DNA of 64,000 nucleotides from CAVTGO01 sp963734275 (GTDB lineage Bacteria > Actinomycetota > UBA4738 > HRBIN12). Position 1 is the stretch's first letter; the number at the start of each line of letters is the position of its first letter. The notes below the pieces were generated by a model, which saw only the letters and a program-made list of their open reading frames with translations, was not told the origin of the DNA and searched no databases. Positions 23,611-31,834 of the stretch are shown one piece after another. The stretch is from the NCBI GenBank assembly GCA_963734275.1, contig CAVTGO010000013.1:310001-374000 (forward strand). The letters run 5' to 3'. The position numbers were made by a program, and so were the translations under genes.

Positions 23611-24258
23611 ATGTCGACGCTGACAGATCCCGATCGCATGGAGATCCCCGCGAAAGGCCCTCCCCAACATGCCGCGGTAAGCCCTCCCGAACAGGGCAGA
23701 GGCGCACTGGATAGGCAAGGTTGGGACCGCATCGTCAGTTCCGCAGGAGCCGTTGTCGCGGCCATCCTTCTCGTGCTCGGCGGAGCAGCGATCTACGGCG
23801 GCAACTTCGGGCAGGACAACGTTCGTGACCGACTGGCGCCACAGAACATCTCGTTCCCGCCAGCCGAGGCGATGAGCCCGGAGGAGTTGGCCGAGGTCGG
23901 CGACTTTGCCGGCGCGACGGTCGACACGGGCAACGAGGCTGAGGCCTTCTCGCGCTACATCGGTTTGCATCTCGGCGAGGTGAACGAGGGCGCGACGTAC
24001 GCGGAGACGAGCTCGGCCGCGCGCGAAGAGGGGCTCGACCCGGATGTGGCGGCGGAGCTACAGGGCAAGGCCGACACGCTGTTCAAGGGTGAGACGCTCC
24101 GCTCGATCCTGCTCAACGCGTACGGCTGGTGGACCGTCTCGACCATCGCCGTCTTCACGGGCTACGCGATGGTGATCGCCGGTCTGCTCCTGAGCGCGCT
24201 CGCGTTCCTGGGCTTCCGGCACGCAAGGCGCGCAGCACCGTTCAACGCGACCACATAG
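23611..24258 (+). CDS. Membrane protein with two transmembrane helices, unknown function
   Basis: A 215-aa protein I do not recognise functionally. A Pro-rich cytoplasmic tail precedes a first helix (IVSSAGAVVAAILLVLGGAAIYGG). An exported loop of about 105 residues follows (RDRLAPQNISFPPAEAMSPEELAE, GLHLGEVNEGATYAETSSAAREEG). A second helix ends it (TVSTIAVFTGYAMVIAGLLLSALAFLGF). A good GAGGAGG precedes the ATG. It resembles actinobacterial membrane proteins sometimes mislabelled as ring-opening dioxygenases; there is no enzyme motif. Monocistronic, with a terminator after it. Confidence 0.7.
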   Translation: MSTLTDPDRMEIPAKGPPQHAAVSPPEQGRGALDRQGWDRIVSSAGAVVAAILLVLGGAAIYGGNFGQDNVRDRLAPQNISFPPAEAMSPEELAEVGDFAGATVDTGNEAEAFSRYIGLHLGEVNEGATYAETSSAAREEGLDPDVAAELQGKADTLFKGETLRSILLNAYGWWTVSTIAVFTGYAMVIAGLLLSALAFLGFRHARRAAPFNATT

Positions 24259-24278
24259 GCGCACGGCGACGAGCCGTC

Positions 24279-24308
24279 GGGGTTGGCCGCCGGGAGGCGG
24301 CCGACCCC
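24279..24308 (+). terminator. Terminator after the two-helix membrane protein gene
   Basis: 13-bp inverted repeat with one G-T wobble (arms 24279-24291 and 24296-24308) and a GGGA loop, 20 nt after the stop codon. Confidence 0.65.
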
Positions 24309-24477
24309 CTTGCGCGCACTCTGTGCCTCATCCCCAGGTCAAGCCAGGTCGATGGCTCGATCGAGCAGGTCCAGGCGCCCGGCACGCTGGGCCTCCTCCG
24401 ACGGACGCAGCGCATCCCGCCTGTCCGATCGCGCTCGATCCGCCCCTACGCGTCCCGCCGGGCAGGACGCCCCGCGC

Positions 24478-24899
24478 TCAAGCCTTGGCAGGTTTCGAAG
24501 GGACGACGACATCGCCCGCGATGATCTGCGCTCGCAGGTCCTCGATCTGCGGGCGGATGTCGTCGATGAATCCGCCGCTGTAAGCGATGTCGACGCCGCC
24601 CTCGGCGAGTCCGAACTGCCGGACCCCCGATATGAAGATGCCCCGCGAGTGATCCCTGAGCACCTCATAGACGGCGACGTCCACCCTGATCACCATCGAG
24701 GTGAGCACGTGGGACGGCCAGGCCGCGATGTGAAGTTCCGGCGGCGCGTCCTCGGGGTCCATCGCCGCGATCTCCTGGTGTCGTGAACGTGGCGAGAGAC
24801 GTGAAGGCTCTTCTCCGCCGACGTCAGGACGCCGTACATCGGCTCTGGCTGCAAGAGGGTACGCCGAATCCGCGTGGGCGATGAAGATATCGCAAGCCT
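24478..24899 (-). pseudogene. Remnant of a BMP/Med-family ABC transporter substrate-binding protein gene
   Basis: The last 94 codons (from ATG 24762) read HVLTSMVIRVDVAVYEVL, then GVRQFGLAEGGVDIAYSG and FIDDIRPQIEDLRAQIIAG. This is the conserved C-terminus of BMP-family (PnrA/Med-like) lipoproteins that bind nucleosides for ABC import. Upstream, fragments such as CDIFIAHADSAYPL and MYGVLTSAEKS appear in differing frames. The N-terminal two-thirds, signal peptide and transporter partners are absent. This is a decayed gene; sequence downstream to about 24340 may hold further scraps. Confidence 0.6.
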
Positions 24900-25023
24900 G
24901 GGTGTCGGCCTGGGGCGTTCCACATGGGCCACATCAGCAACGATGTGGAGTAGTCATTTGTCGAAGGGCAAGGAGCCCGTACAAGACCCACGCGGGTGCC
25001 GGTGTGCGTATCATCGCTTGGTC

Positions 25024-26190
25024 GTGTCCAAGATCCGACCCTCGCGTAAGGCGTCGTCGTTCACCGAGTCCGTCATCCGGGAGATGACGCGCCTAGCCAT
25101 CGCACACAACGCGATCAACCTTTCGCAGGGCTACCCCGACTTCCCCGCGCCCCAAGAGTTGAAAGACGCGGCTCGTAAGGCGATCGCCAACGACATCAAC
25201 CAGTACCCGATCACCTGGGGTGCCGAGGCGTTCCGTCAAGGCATCGCCGCTAGCTACCGCGACCGGTACGGGATGTCCTGGGTGGAGGCCGGGCGTCACG
25301 TCACCGTCACGTGTGGTTCGACCGAGGCGATGATCGCCTCGATGCTCGGCGTGCTGGATCCCGGCGACGAGGTCGTGATCTTCGAGCCGTTCTACGAGAA
25401 CTACGGGCCCGACACGATCCTGTCCGGCGCGGTCCCCCGGAACGTGACGCTGACGCCGCCGGACTGGACGTTCGACGAGGCCGAGCTGCGCGCCGCGTTC
25501 AACGAGCGCACGCGCGGCATCGTGATCAACACACCGAACAACCCGACCGGCAAGGTGTTCTCGCGCGAGGAGCTCGACCTCGTCGCCGAGCTCTGCGGGC
25601 GGTGGAACGTCGTCGTGTTCACCGACGAGATCTACGAGCACATCACCTACGACGGCTTCCGCCACGTGCCGCCGGGCTCCGTGCCCGGGCTCGAGGACCG
25701 TACGGTGACGATCAGCGCGCTGTCGAAGACCTACGCGGTGACGGGGTGGCGCGTCGGCTGGGTGGTGGCACCCGACGCCCTGTCCGGCGCGATCCGCAGC
25801 GTTCACGACTTCCTCACCGTCGCCGCGGCCGCCCCCTTGCAGGAGGCCGGCGCGGTCGCGCTCGGCATGCCCGAGTCCTACTACGAGCGAACCGCGCTCG
25901 AGTACCTCGAGCGGCGCGACCTCCTGCTGTCGATCCTGGACGAGACCGGGTTCCGCGCGGACCCGCCTCGGGGCGCCTACTACGTGATGGCGGACGTGTC
26001 GCACCTTGGGCTCGGCGGCGACCTGGCGGTGGCACGCCACCTCACCGAGGAGGTCGGCGTTGCCGTCGTCCCGGGATCCTCCTTCTTCTCGAGGCCCGAG
26101 CTCGGGTCGCACCTCGTGCGGTTCGCGTTCTGTAAGAAGCTCGAGACGCTCGAGGAGGCGGGGCAACGCCTTCGCAAGGCCTTCGCGTAG
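25024..26190 (+). CDS. PLP-dependent class I/II aminotransferase
   Basis: A 388-aa fold-type I aminotransferase. The PLP lysine is K235 in SALSKTYAVTGWRVGW; the cofactor pocket includes NTPNNPTG (about residues 169-176), D201 and Y204 in DEIYEHITYDG. The INLSQGYPDF start places it near the methionine/kynurenine aminotransferase-like group. I took the GTG at 25024 because the conserved region begins soon after and a TATCAT hexamer lies 9 nt upstream; the 50 upstream codons in frame are not protein-like. A role with kynA in Trp breakdown is possible but unproven. Confidence 0.85.
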   Translation: MSKIRPSRKASSFTESVIREMTRLAIAHNAINLSQGYPDFPAPQELKDAARKAIANDINQYPITWGAEAFRQGIAASYRDRYGMSWVEAGRHVTVTCGSTEAMIASMLGVLDPGDEVVIFEPFYENYGPDTILSGAVPRNVTLTPPDWTFDEAELRAAFNERTRGIVINTPNNPTGKVFSREELDLVAELCGRWNVVVFTDEIYEHITYDGFRHVPPGSVPGLEDRTVTISALSKTYAVTGWRVGWVVAPDALSGAIRSVHDFLTVAAAAPLQEAGAVALGMPESYYERTALEYLERRDLLLSILDETGFRADPPRGAYYVMADVSHLGLGGDLAVARHLTEEVGVAVVPGSSFFSRPELGSHLVRFAFCKKLETLEEAGQRLRKAFA

Positions 26191-26192
26191 CG

Positions 26193-26603
26193 CTACGACA
26201 GGGTGTCGAGGAACGATCGCGGCGTTCGCACCGGCGGGCGAAGGTCTGTGAGTTCCGTGAGGTGCCGGTCTCCGGAAACGAGGACGTGCGCACCGGCTGC
26301 GATCGCGAGCGCGATCAGATAGTCGTCGTCGGGGTCCGGTGAGATCGCGGCGATCGCTTCCGGGTCCGGCTCGACGACCGCATGTGCCCGAAGGGTCTCG
26401 AGGAACTGGGCGATGTCGTCCTCGGTGACCCAGCGGTGGAACTTCGGTCTCCGGAGCACCAGCTCGAGCTCCTCTAGGACCCGATCGGACACAACGAGCT
26501 CGAAGGCGCCGCTCGCCCACGCCTCGAGGAGTCCGGCGGGCGCTCCCACCTGCGAGATGAGCGCCGAGATCAGGACTCCGGGGTCGAGGACGGCCCGGAT
26601 CAA
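26193..26603 (-). CDS. PIN-domain ribonuclease toxin (VapC-like)
   Basis: A 136-aa PIN-domain protein of the 'putative toxin component, PIN family' type (COG1569-like). Acidic metal-binding positions are visible in VLDPGVLISALI (D7), the VSDRVLEELELVL segment, SPDPDDDYLIALA and VSGDRHL. These proteins cleave RNA when freed from the antitoxin. It starts at TTG inside TTGA, overlapping the antitoxin stop by 4 bp. It is convergent with the aminotransferase gene, 2 nt apart. Confidence 0.82.
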   Translation of the reverse strand: MIRAVLDPGVLISALISQVGAPAGLLEAWASGAFELVVSDRVLEELELVLRRPKFHRWVTEDDIAQFLETLRAHAVVEPDPEAIAAISPDPDDDYLIALAIAAGAHVLVSGDRHLTELTDLRPPVRTPRSFLDTLS

Positions 26604-26830
26604 CCCTTCTCCGACCGCGCCCGGTGAAGTTCCTCGTACGCGATCTGGAGGGCCTCCTCCTCCGAAAGGTCGCTCCGCGCCCAGACGCGTTCGAGCACGT
26701 CGAGCCCCAGGTAGCGGCGAAGCGCTTCCTCGACGACCTCGTAGTCGTTCTTCCCCGCCCGCGCCGCCGCGACCTTCGCGCTCCGCAGCAGGTTTTCCTC
26801 GATGTACATGGTGGTCTTCCGTCGAGCCAT
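26600..26830 (-). CDS. Ribbon-helix-helix antitoxin partner of the PIN toxin
   Basis: A 76-aa protein with an N-terminal ribbon-helix-helix pattern (MARRKTTMYIEENLLRSAKVAAARAGKNDYEVVEEALRRYL) and a charged C-terminus (SEEEALQIAYEELHRARSEKG) suited to wrapping the toxin. It should neutralise the PIN nuclease and repress its own operon by DNA binding. The start at ATG 26830 removes an upstream stretch that overlaps the candidate operator at 26841-26864. Confidence 0.78.
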   Translation of the reverse strand: MARRKTTMYIEENLLRSAKVAAARAGKNDYEVVEEALRRYLGLDVLERVWARSDLSEEEALQIAYEELHRARSEKG

Positions 26831-26840
26831 GACGCCATCG

Positions 26841-26864
26841 TGACGGAATGACGTATTTCCGTCA
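26841..26864. promoter_or_regulatory. Candidate autoregulatory operator of the toxin-antitoxin operon
   Basis: TGACGGAA (26841-26848), an 8-nt spacer TGACGTAT, then TTCCGTCA (26857-26864) form a perfect inverted repeat 10 nt upstream of the antitoxin ATG. Ribbon-helix-helix antitoxins typically bind such palindromes at their own promoter. The site overlaps the stop codon of glcE (26862-26864). Confidence 0.6.
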
Positions 26865-27904
26865 ACCGCCCCATCCGCGGTGGGGTGCGAGCACACCGGT
26901 GGGGTCGAACGCCGTCTTCAACCTCTCTTGGACCGCCGCGGCAGGGAGCGGGTCGTTGCCCAGGCCACCGGGGCCCCTGACCACCGGCGAGATCCCGCCG
27001 ACCGCTCGTACACGGTCTCGGAGCTCGGTCAGGTCGTCGAGGTCGTGGAGCCCCACCCAGGCCAGCCCGACGCCGGCGAGGGCACCCCAGCCGTGACCGT
27101 TCAGGACTTCGGACAGGCGGGAGGGCGGGACCGCTGTCTCCGCGACGATGGGCGAGTCCTCCCAAGGAGTCTCCGTCGGGAACCCGTCTCCCTCGCGCAC
27201 CTCGGAGGGCGACGCGACCTCCCGAGCGGTCGCCGTCTGCTCCTCGACCTCCTCGGCCCACCCTTCGAGACGAACCTCGACGCTCGAGGCCGTCGCCAGC
27301 ACCGCCGCAGCGCCGGGGACGGCACGCAAGAGCCCCCCGCGAGCTCGAGTCCCCCGCCCTCGAACCGCAGGGTGCGCGTCGCGCGCGGCAGCGGGCGGAC
27401 CTTCAGCGCGACCTGGACGATCACGCCGAGCGTGCCGAGCGAACCGCACACCACCTTGTGCAGGTCGTACCCGGCCACGTTCTTCACCGTGCGCGCACCG
27501 CTCTTGACGAAGCGGCCGTCGCCGGTCACGACCTCGGCCTCGAGCACGGTGTCCCGGAGCGAGCCGACCTTCAGGCGGCGAACGCTCGATGCGCCGCTCG
27601 CGACGATGCCGCCGACGGTCGCGTCGTCCGGCGCATCTGCCGGCCATTCCTGGCCGCCACCGCCGAGGATCCGGTTCAGCTCGGCGAGGCGCATCCCGGC
27701 CTCGACGACCGCGACCATCTCGGCCGGCTCGTAGGCCACGAGCCGGTCGAGCTGCGTCGTCCACAGCTCGGCATCGATCTCCGAAGGGTTCCCCTTGTCG
27801 AGGTGCCGGCGCCCGCCGACGACGAGCAGTCGCACGGCCGTGGTGTTCGCCTCGCGGACCGCATCGACGACGTCCGCCTTCGATCTTGGATGGATCAGAT
27901 CCAC
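26862..27904 (-). CDS. glcE: Glycolate oxidase FAD-binding subunit GlcE (frameshifted)
   Basis: About 347 aa when read through one frameshift. From GTG 27904 the N-terminal FAD domain reads LIHPRSKADVVDAVREANT, GGGGQEWPADAPDDATVGGIVASGASSVRRLKVGSLRD and TVKNVAGYDLHKVVCGSLGTLGVIVQVALKVRPLP. At a run of six G (minus strand, about 27332-27337) one base appears to be missing. The C-terminal part continues in another frame (LLRAVPGAAAVLATASSVEVRLEGW through RLKTAFDPTGVLAP). The start overlaps the glcD stop by 10 nt, so the two are co-transcribed. A homopolymer deletion is a typical read error, so the gene may be intact in the organism. Confidence 0.8.
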
Positions 27905-29358
27905 GAGCCCTCCGGCAGGTTCGCGGCGACCTCGGCCGCGTCGGAGCCGCGCGCCATCGCGAAGTCGCCGCACCGAGCGCCGTCGGGCAGGACCTTCTGC
28001 GGGTTCATCACGCCCACGGGGTCGAACGCCGACCGGACACACGCCTGCGCGCTCAGGTCCTCGGCCGAGAAGACCATCGGCATGAAGTCGCGCTTCTCCA
28101 GGCCGATCCCGTGCTCGCCCGACAGCGCGCCGCCGGCGTCCACGCAGAGCCGCACGATCTCTTCGCTGGCCGCGAGGACGCGCTCGAGCGTGCCCGGCTC
28201 GCGCCGGTCGAACGACAGGAGCGGGTGCAGGTTGCCGTCGCCCGCGTGGAACACGTTCGTGACGATCAGCTCGTGGCGCTCGGCGATCGCGTACACGCCG
28301 GCGAGGATCTCGACCAGCTTCGTTCTCGGCACCACGCAGTCGTGGAGGTGATAGTGCGGGGCGATCTGCGCGACCGCGCCGAACGCCGACTTGCGTCCCT
28401 TCCAGATCAACGCGCGCTCCACGTCGTCGGCCGCCGTGCGGATCGTCCGCACGCGGTTCGCGCGCGCCGCATCCTCGACCGCGCGGGCCTGCTCGCGGAC
28501 GGCGCCCGGCGTGCCGTCCACCTCCACGATCAGGATCGCGGCCGCGTCCGTCGGGTACCCGGCGTGCGCGAACCGCTCGGCCGCGACGACGATGCCGCGG
28601 TCCATCATCTCGACGGCCGCGGGGACGACGCCGCTCGCGATGATGCCGCTCACCGTCGCCGCGCAGTCCTCGACGGTCTCGAAGTCCAGCAGCATCGTGC
28701 GGACCTCCGCCGGCAGCGGCGTGAGCCGGACGCAGACGGCGGCGACGATCCCGAGCGTCCCCTCGCTGCCCACCACGAGTGCCCGCAGGTCGTACCCGGC
28801 CGCCTCCGGCCCCTCCGAGCCGATGCGCTCCACCGACCCGTCCGGCAGCACGACGTCGAGCGCCAGGACGTGGCTCGAGGTCACGCCGTACGCGAGGCAG
28901 TGTGGCCCGCCCGCGTTCGTGCTCACGTTCCCGCCGATCGAGGACGTCTGCTGCGACGATGGGTCCGGCGCGAACGTGAAGCCGAGGGGCCGCAGGGTGT
29001 TCGCGAGGTCGAGGTTCGGCAGGCCGGGCTCGACCCAGGCCAGGCGATCCTCGGGACGGATCTCGAGGATCCGCTCCATCTTCGAGGTCACGACGACGAG
29101 CGCGTCGCCGATCGGCGTCGCCCCACCCGCGAGCCCGGTGCCGGAACCGCGCGGAACGACGGGCAGGCCGTGCTCGGCGGCGATCCGGATGCACGCGACG
29201 ACGTGGGCGAGCTTGCGCGGGAACGCCACGAGGGCGCACCCGCCTTCGACCATCGAGGCGTCGCGCGCGTACAGGCGGAGCGCGAGGGGATCCGAGAGGA
29301 CCTCGTCCGGACCGAGGGCCTCCTCGAGCGCGCGGCGCGCAGCGTCGATCTCCGCCAT
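27895..29358 (-). CDS. glcD: Glycolate oxidase FAD-linked subunit GlcD
   Basis: A 487-aa FAD-linked oxidase. The PCMH FAD fold is clear (GLPVVPRGSGTGLAGGATP; SSIGGNVSTNAGGPHCLAYGVTSSHVLALDVVLPDG; VGSEGTLGIV), and the C-terminal substrate domain has VFHAGDGNLHPLL and GALSGEHGIGLEK. GlcD oxidises glycolate or related 2-hydroxyacids with GlcE and GlcF. TAGCCT lies 11 nt before the ATG on the minus strand. First gene of a glcD-glcE(-antitoxin-toxin) run. Confidence 0.88.
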   Translation of the reverse strand: MAEIDAARRALEEALGPDEVLSDPLALRLYARDASMVEGGCALVAFPRKLAHVVACIRIAAEHGLPVVPRGSGTGLAGGATPIGDALVVVTSKMERILEIRPEDRLAWVEPGLPNLDLANTLRPLGFTFAPDPSSQQTSSIGGNVSTNAGGPHCLAYGVTSSHVLALDVVLPDGSVERIGSEGPEAAGYDLRALVVGSEGTLGIVAAVCVRLTPLPAEVRTMLLDFETVEDCAATVSGIIASGVVPAAVEMMDRGIVVAAERFAHAGYPTDAAAILIVEVDGTPGAVREQARAVEDAARANRVRTIRTAADDVERALIWKGRKSAFGAVAQIAPHYHLHDCVVPRTKLVEILAGVYAIAERHELIVTNVFHAGDGNLHPLLSFDRREPGTLERVLAASEEIVRLCVDAGGALSGEHGIGLEKRDFMPMVFSAEDLSAQACVRSAFDPVGVMNPQKVLPDGARCGDFAMARGSDAAEVAANLPEGSWI

Positions 29359-29398
29359 CGTGAGTGCCCAGGCTACCGCCGGGGCGGGAGGAGCCGAG

Positions 29399-29743
29399 TC
29401 AGGCGACGCGGCCGGGTTCGCCGTCGGGGGTGGCGAGGGGGAGACCCTCGGCGGCCCATTCCTCGAGGCCGTTCGCGAGGTTGGTCGCCTCGAAGCCGCG
29501 CGCCTGCAGCATCAACGTGGCGAGCTCCGAGCGGTTGCCGCTGCGGCACACGACCACCGTGGTCTTGGCGGGGTCGAGCTCGCCGATCTCGCCCGCCAGG
29601 ATCGAGTTCAGCGGCAGGTGGATCGAGCCCTCGATGCGGCCGGCGGCCCACTCGTACGGCTCGCGGCAGTCCACGACCTGCACGTCGGCCAAGCGCTCGG
29701 ACAGGCCGCGTGCGGTGCTCAGGTCCGTCGTCGTGTCCCCCAT
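29399..29743 (-). CDS. Single-domain rhodanese-like protein
   Basis: A 114-aa rhodanese domain with DCREPYEWAAGRIEGSIHLPL and the active-site cysteine loop VVVCRSGNRS. It may carry persulfide sulfur or, like many one-domain rhodaneses, be a thiol-redox helper. TAGGCT lies 10 nt before the ATG on the minus strand, consistent with leaderless transcription. It is located 40 nt upstream of glcD on the same strand, with no known link to glycolate oxidation. Confidence 0.87.
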   Translation of the reverse strand: MGDTTTDLSTARGLSERLADVQVVDCREPYEWAAGRIEGSIHLPLNSILAGEIGELDPAKTTVVVCRSGNRSELATLMLQARGFEATNLANGLEEWAAEGLPLATPDGEPGRVA

Positions 29744-29791
29744 GGCAGGGGCGAGCCTACCAGCGGGTCGTCGACCGACGGAGCGGTCGGC

Positions 29792-30757
29792 TCATCGCGG
29801 GGATGCGAGACGGTCGGTGGCGCGGATCATCGCCCCGGTGAGGTCCGGATCGTCGCCGGCGTGACCCGCGTTCTCGACGATCACGAGCTCGGCGCCGGGC
29901 CATGCCCGGTGGAGTTCCCACGCGTTGGCGATCGGTGCCTGGAGGTCGAAGCGTCCGTTCACGAGGACCCCGGGGATGTCCGCCAGAGCGCGGGCCTCGC
30001 GCAGCAGGATCTGGTCCTCGAGGAATAGATCGTGCCGGACGTAGTGGGTCACGAGGCGCGCGAACGCCAGGGCGAAGTCGGGATCGGCGTACCGCTCGTC
30101 GAGTCCCGCGGTCGGGGGCCAGCCGGGTGTCACGGACTCCCACGTGCACCACGCGAGCGCGGCGCGCCGGCGAACCTCCGGATCGGGGTCGTGCAGCATC
30201 CGGGAGTACGCGTCCACGATGTCCCCATCACGCTCGGCGACCGGCACGGCGGCGCGCAGGCGCTCCCACTGCTCGGGGAACAGCACCGCCACGCCGCCGC
30301 GGAACAGCCAATCTGACTCGACGCGCCGACCCGTCGTGACACCCCACAGGATCATCTCCGTGACCCGGTCCGGGTGCGTTTCGGCGTAGGCGAGCGCCAG
30401 CGTGCTTCCCCACGATCCGCCGAACACCAGCCACCGATCGACGTCCAGGTGACGACGCAGCAGCTCCATGTCCGCGACGAGGTGCTGGGTGGTATTGCTC
30501 GTCAGATCGATCTCGGGCTCGCTCGCGTGTGGCGTGCTCCGCCCGCACCCGCGCTGATCGAACAGGACGATGCGGTAGGCGGCCGGATCGAACAGCCTGC
30601 GGTGCCACGTCGAGCATCCCGAGCCGGGTCCCCCGTGGACCACGACGGCCGGTTTGCCGTGCGGGTCCCCGCACGTTTCCCAGTACACGCCGTTGCCGTC
30701 ACCGACCTCCAACATGCCGTGCCGGTACGGCTCGATCGCCGGATACAGACCGGTCAT
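29792..30757 (-). CDS. pip: Proline iminopeptidase-like alpha/beta hydrolase
   Basis: A 321-aa alpha/beta hydrolase of the S33 proline iminopeptidase family. HGGPGSG is the oxyanion region, FDQRGCGRSTPHA is characteristic of Pip, S115 in GGSWGS is the nucleophile, and the Asp and His lie in NGRFDLQAP and ENAGHAGDD. It removes N-terminal proline from peptides in the cytoplasm. No promoter hexamer was recognised just upstream. Between the rhodanese and macro-domain genes, same strand. Confidence 0.88.
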   Translation of the reverse strand: MTGLYPAIEPYRHGMLEVGDGNGVYWETCGDPHGKPAVVVHGGPGSGCSTWHRRLFDPAAYRIVLFDQRGCGRSTPHASEPEIDLTSNTTQHLVADMELLRRHLDVDRWLVFGGSWGSTLALAYAETHPDRVTEMILWGVTTGRRVESDWLFRGGVAVLFPEQWERLRAAVPVAERDGDIVDAYSRMLHDPDPEVRRRAALAWCTWESVTPGWPPTAGLDERYADPDFALAFARLVTHYVRHDLFLEDQILLREARALADIPGVLVNGRFDLQAPIANAWELHRAWPGAELVIVENAGHAGDDPDLTGAMIRATDRLASPR

Positions 30758-30772
30758 CGATCCGTCGCGCCC

Positions 30773-31285
30773 TCAGTCCTCGAGGGCGAGGCGGAACGCC
30801 TCGGCGGCCTCGGCGCCGAACAGGACGAACCGCACCTCGGCCACCTGGGTGTCCGCTCCACGGACCGCTCCGACCGCGACCGGCGCGGCGAGCTCGAGCG
30901 GGTAGCCGAACACACCGGTGGAGATCGCGGGGAACGCCACCACCTCGGCGTCGAGCTTATCGGCCACGCGCAGCGAGGCCCTATGACACGAGGCGAGTAG
31001 GCCCGAGCGGTCCTCGGCCGGGTCGTAGACGGGTCCGACGGTGTGGATCACCCATCGCGCCGGGAGGTCGCCGCCGCTCGTGGCGACCGCGCGACCCGTG
31101 GGCAGGCCGTCCGGGTATTGGATCCGGCGGATCTCCTTGCACTCCTCCAGGATCGCCGGGCCGCCGCCGCGGTGTATCGCGCCGTCCACGCCGCCCCCGC
31201 CCATGAGCGAGGAGTTGGCCGCGTTCACGATGGCGTCGACGTGCTGCTCGATCAGATCGCCCTCGACGAGAACGATGCGAGCCAC
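30773..31285 (-). CDS. Macro-domain protein (ADP-ribose/O-acetyl-ADP-ribose hydrolase-like)
   Basis: A 170-aa macro domain: GDLIEQHVDAIVNAANSSLMGGGGVDGAIHRGGG binds the ADP-ribose pyrophosphate, GRAVATSGGDLPARWVIHTVGPVY and FPAISTGVFGYP complete the pocket. These features match MacroD-type O-acetyl-ADP-ribose deacetylases and mono-ADP-ribose hydrolases. The GTG start lies 6 nt after TACGAT. Divergent from the GNAT gene, with interlocking -10 elements. Confidence 0.88.
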   Translation of the reverse strand: MARIVLVEGDLIEQHVDAIVNAANSSLMGGGGVDGAIHRGGGPAILEECKEIRRIQYPDGLPTGRAVATSGGDLPARWVIHTVGPVYDPAEDRSGLLASCHRASLRVADKLDAEVVAFPAISTGVFGYPLELAAPVAVGAVRGADTQVAEVRFVLFGAEAAEAFRLALED

Positions 31286-31290
31286 GCCGG

Positions 31291-31297
31291 TATCGTA
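31291..31297. promoter_or_regulatory. Interlocked divergent -10 elements (macro-domain and GNAT genes)
   Basis: On the plus strand TATCGT (31291-31296) sits 10 nt before the GNAT ATG. On the minus strand TACGAT (31297-31292) sits 6 nt before the macro-domain GTG. The two -10 hexamers share five base pairs, so only one direction could be initiated at a time. Confidence 0.5.
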
Positions 31298-31306
31298 GCC
31301 CCTCCC

Positions 31307-31804
31307 ATGTCCCGACCGTCGATCAGGCCCGTGCGTCCCGAGGAGTGGGAGCGCGCGCGCGAGCTGCGGCTGCGGGCCCTGGCGGACGCGCCCGACGCGT
31401 TCGGCGGCACGCTCGAGGAGGAGCGGCCGCTCGGTGAGGCGGAGTGGCGGTCGTGGATCTCCGGCTGGGAGGGTGCGACGAACCGGATGGTGGTCGCCGA
31501 GGACGGCGACGCGTGGCTCGGGCTGGCGGTGGGTTCGATCACGGATGGGGATCCGGTCGGCCACCTGTACGCGATGTGGGTGGAGCCGCGTGTGCGGCGA
31601 ACCGGGATCGGCCGGGCCCTCGTGGACGCGGTGCTCGAGTGGGCGCGCGACGCCGGGGCCGCAGAGGTGGAGCTCGGCGTGACGGGGGCGAACGCCGGGC
31701 CGGTCGCGTTCTACGAGCGGATGGGGTTCGCGGACACCGGCGAGCGTCACCCGCTGCGCGAGGGCCACCCGCTCGTCGTCCGCGTGCTCCGCCGCATGCC
31801 CTGA
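31307..31804 (+). CDS. GNAT-family N-acetyltransferase
   Basis: A 165-aa GCN5-related acetyltransferase. The acetyl-CoA loop is VEPRVRRTGIGRALVDAVLEWA (motif A, RxxGxGxx), followed by ELGVTGANAGPVAFYERMGF and the typical terminal strand. The substrate is unknown. No SD sequence; initiation is probably leaderless from the interlocked promoter upstream. Followed after 30 nt by the MFS gene. Confidence 0.87.
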   Translation: MSRPSIRPVRPEEWERARELRLRALADAPDAFGGTLEEERPLGEAEWRSWISGWEGATNRMVVAEDGDAWLGLAVGSITDGDPVGHLYAMWVEPRVRRTGIGRALVDAVLEWARDAGAAEVELGVTGANAGPVAFYERMGFADTGERHPLREGHPLVVRVLRRMP

Positions 31805-31834
31805 GCCCGCTGCGGCCCCTGCTACCGTTGCCCG

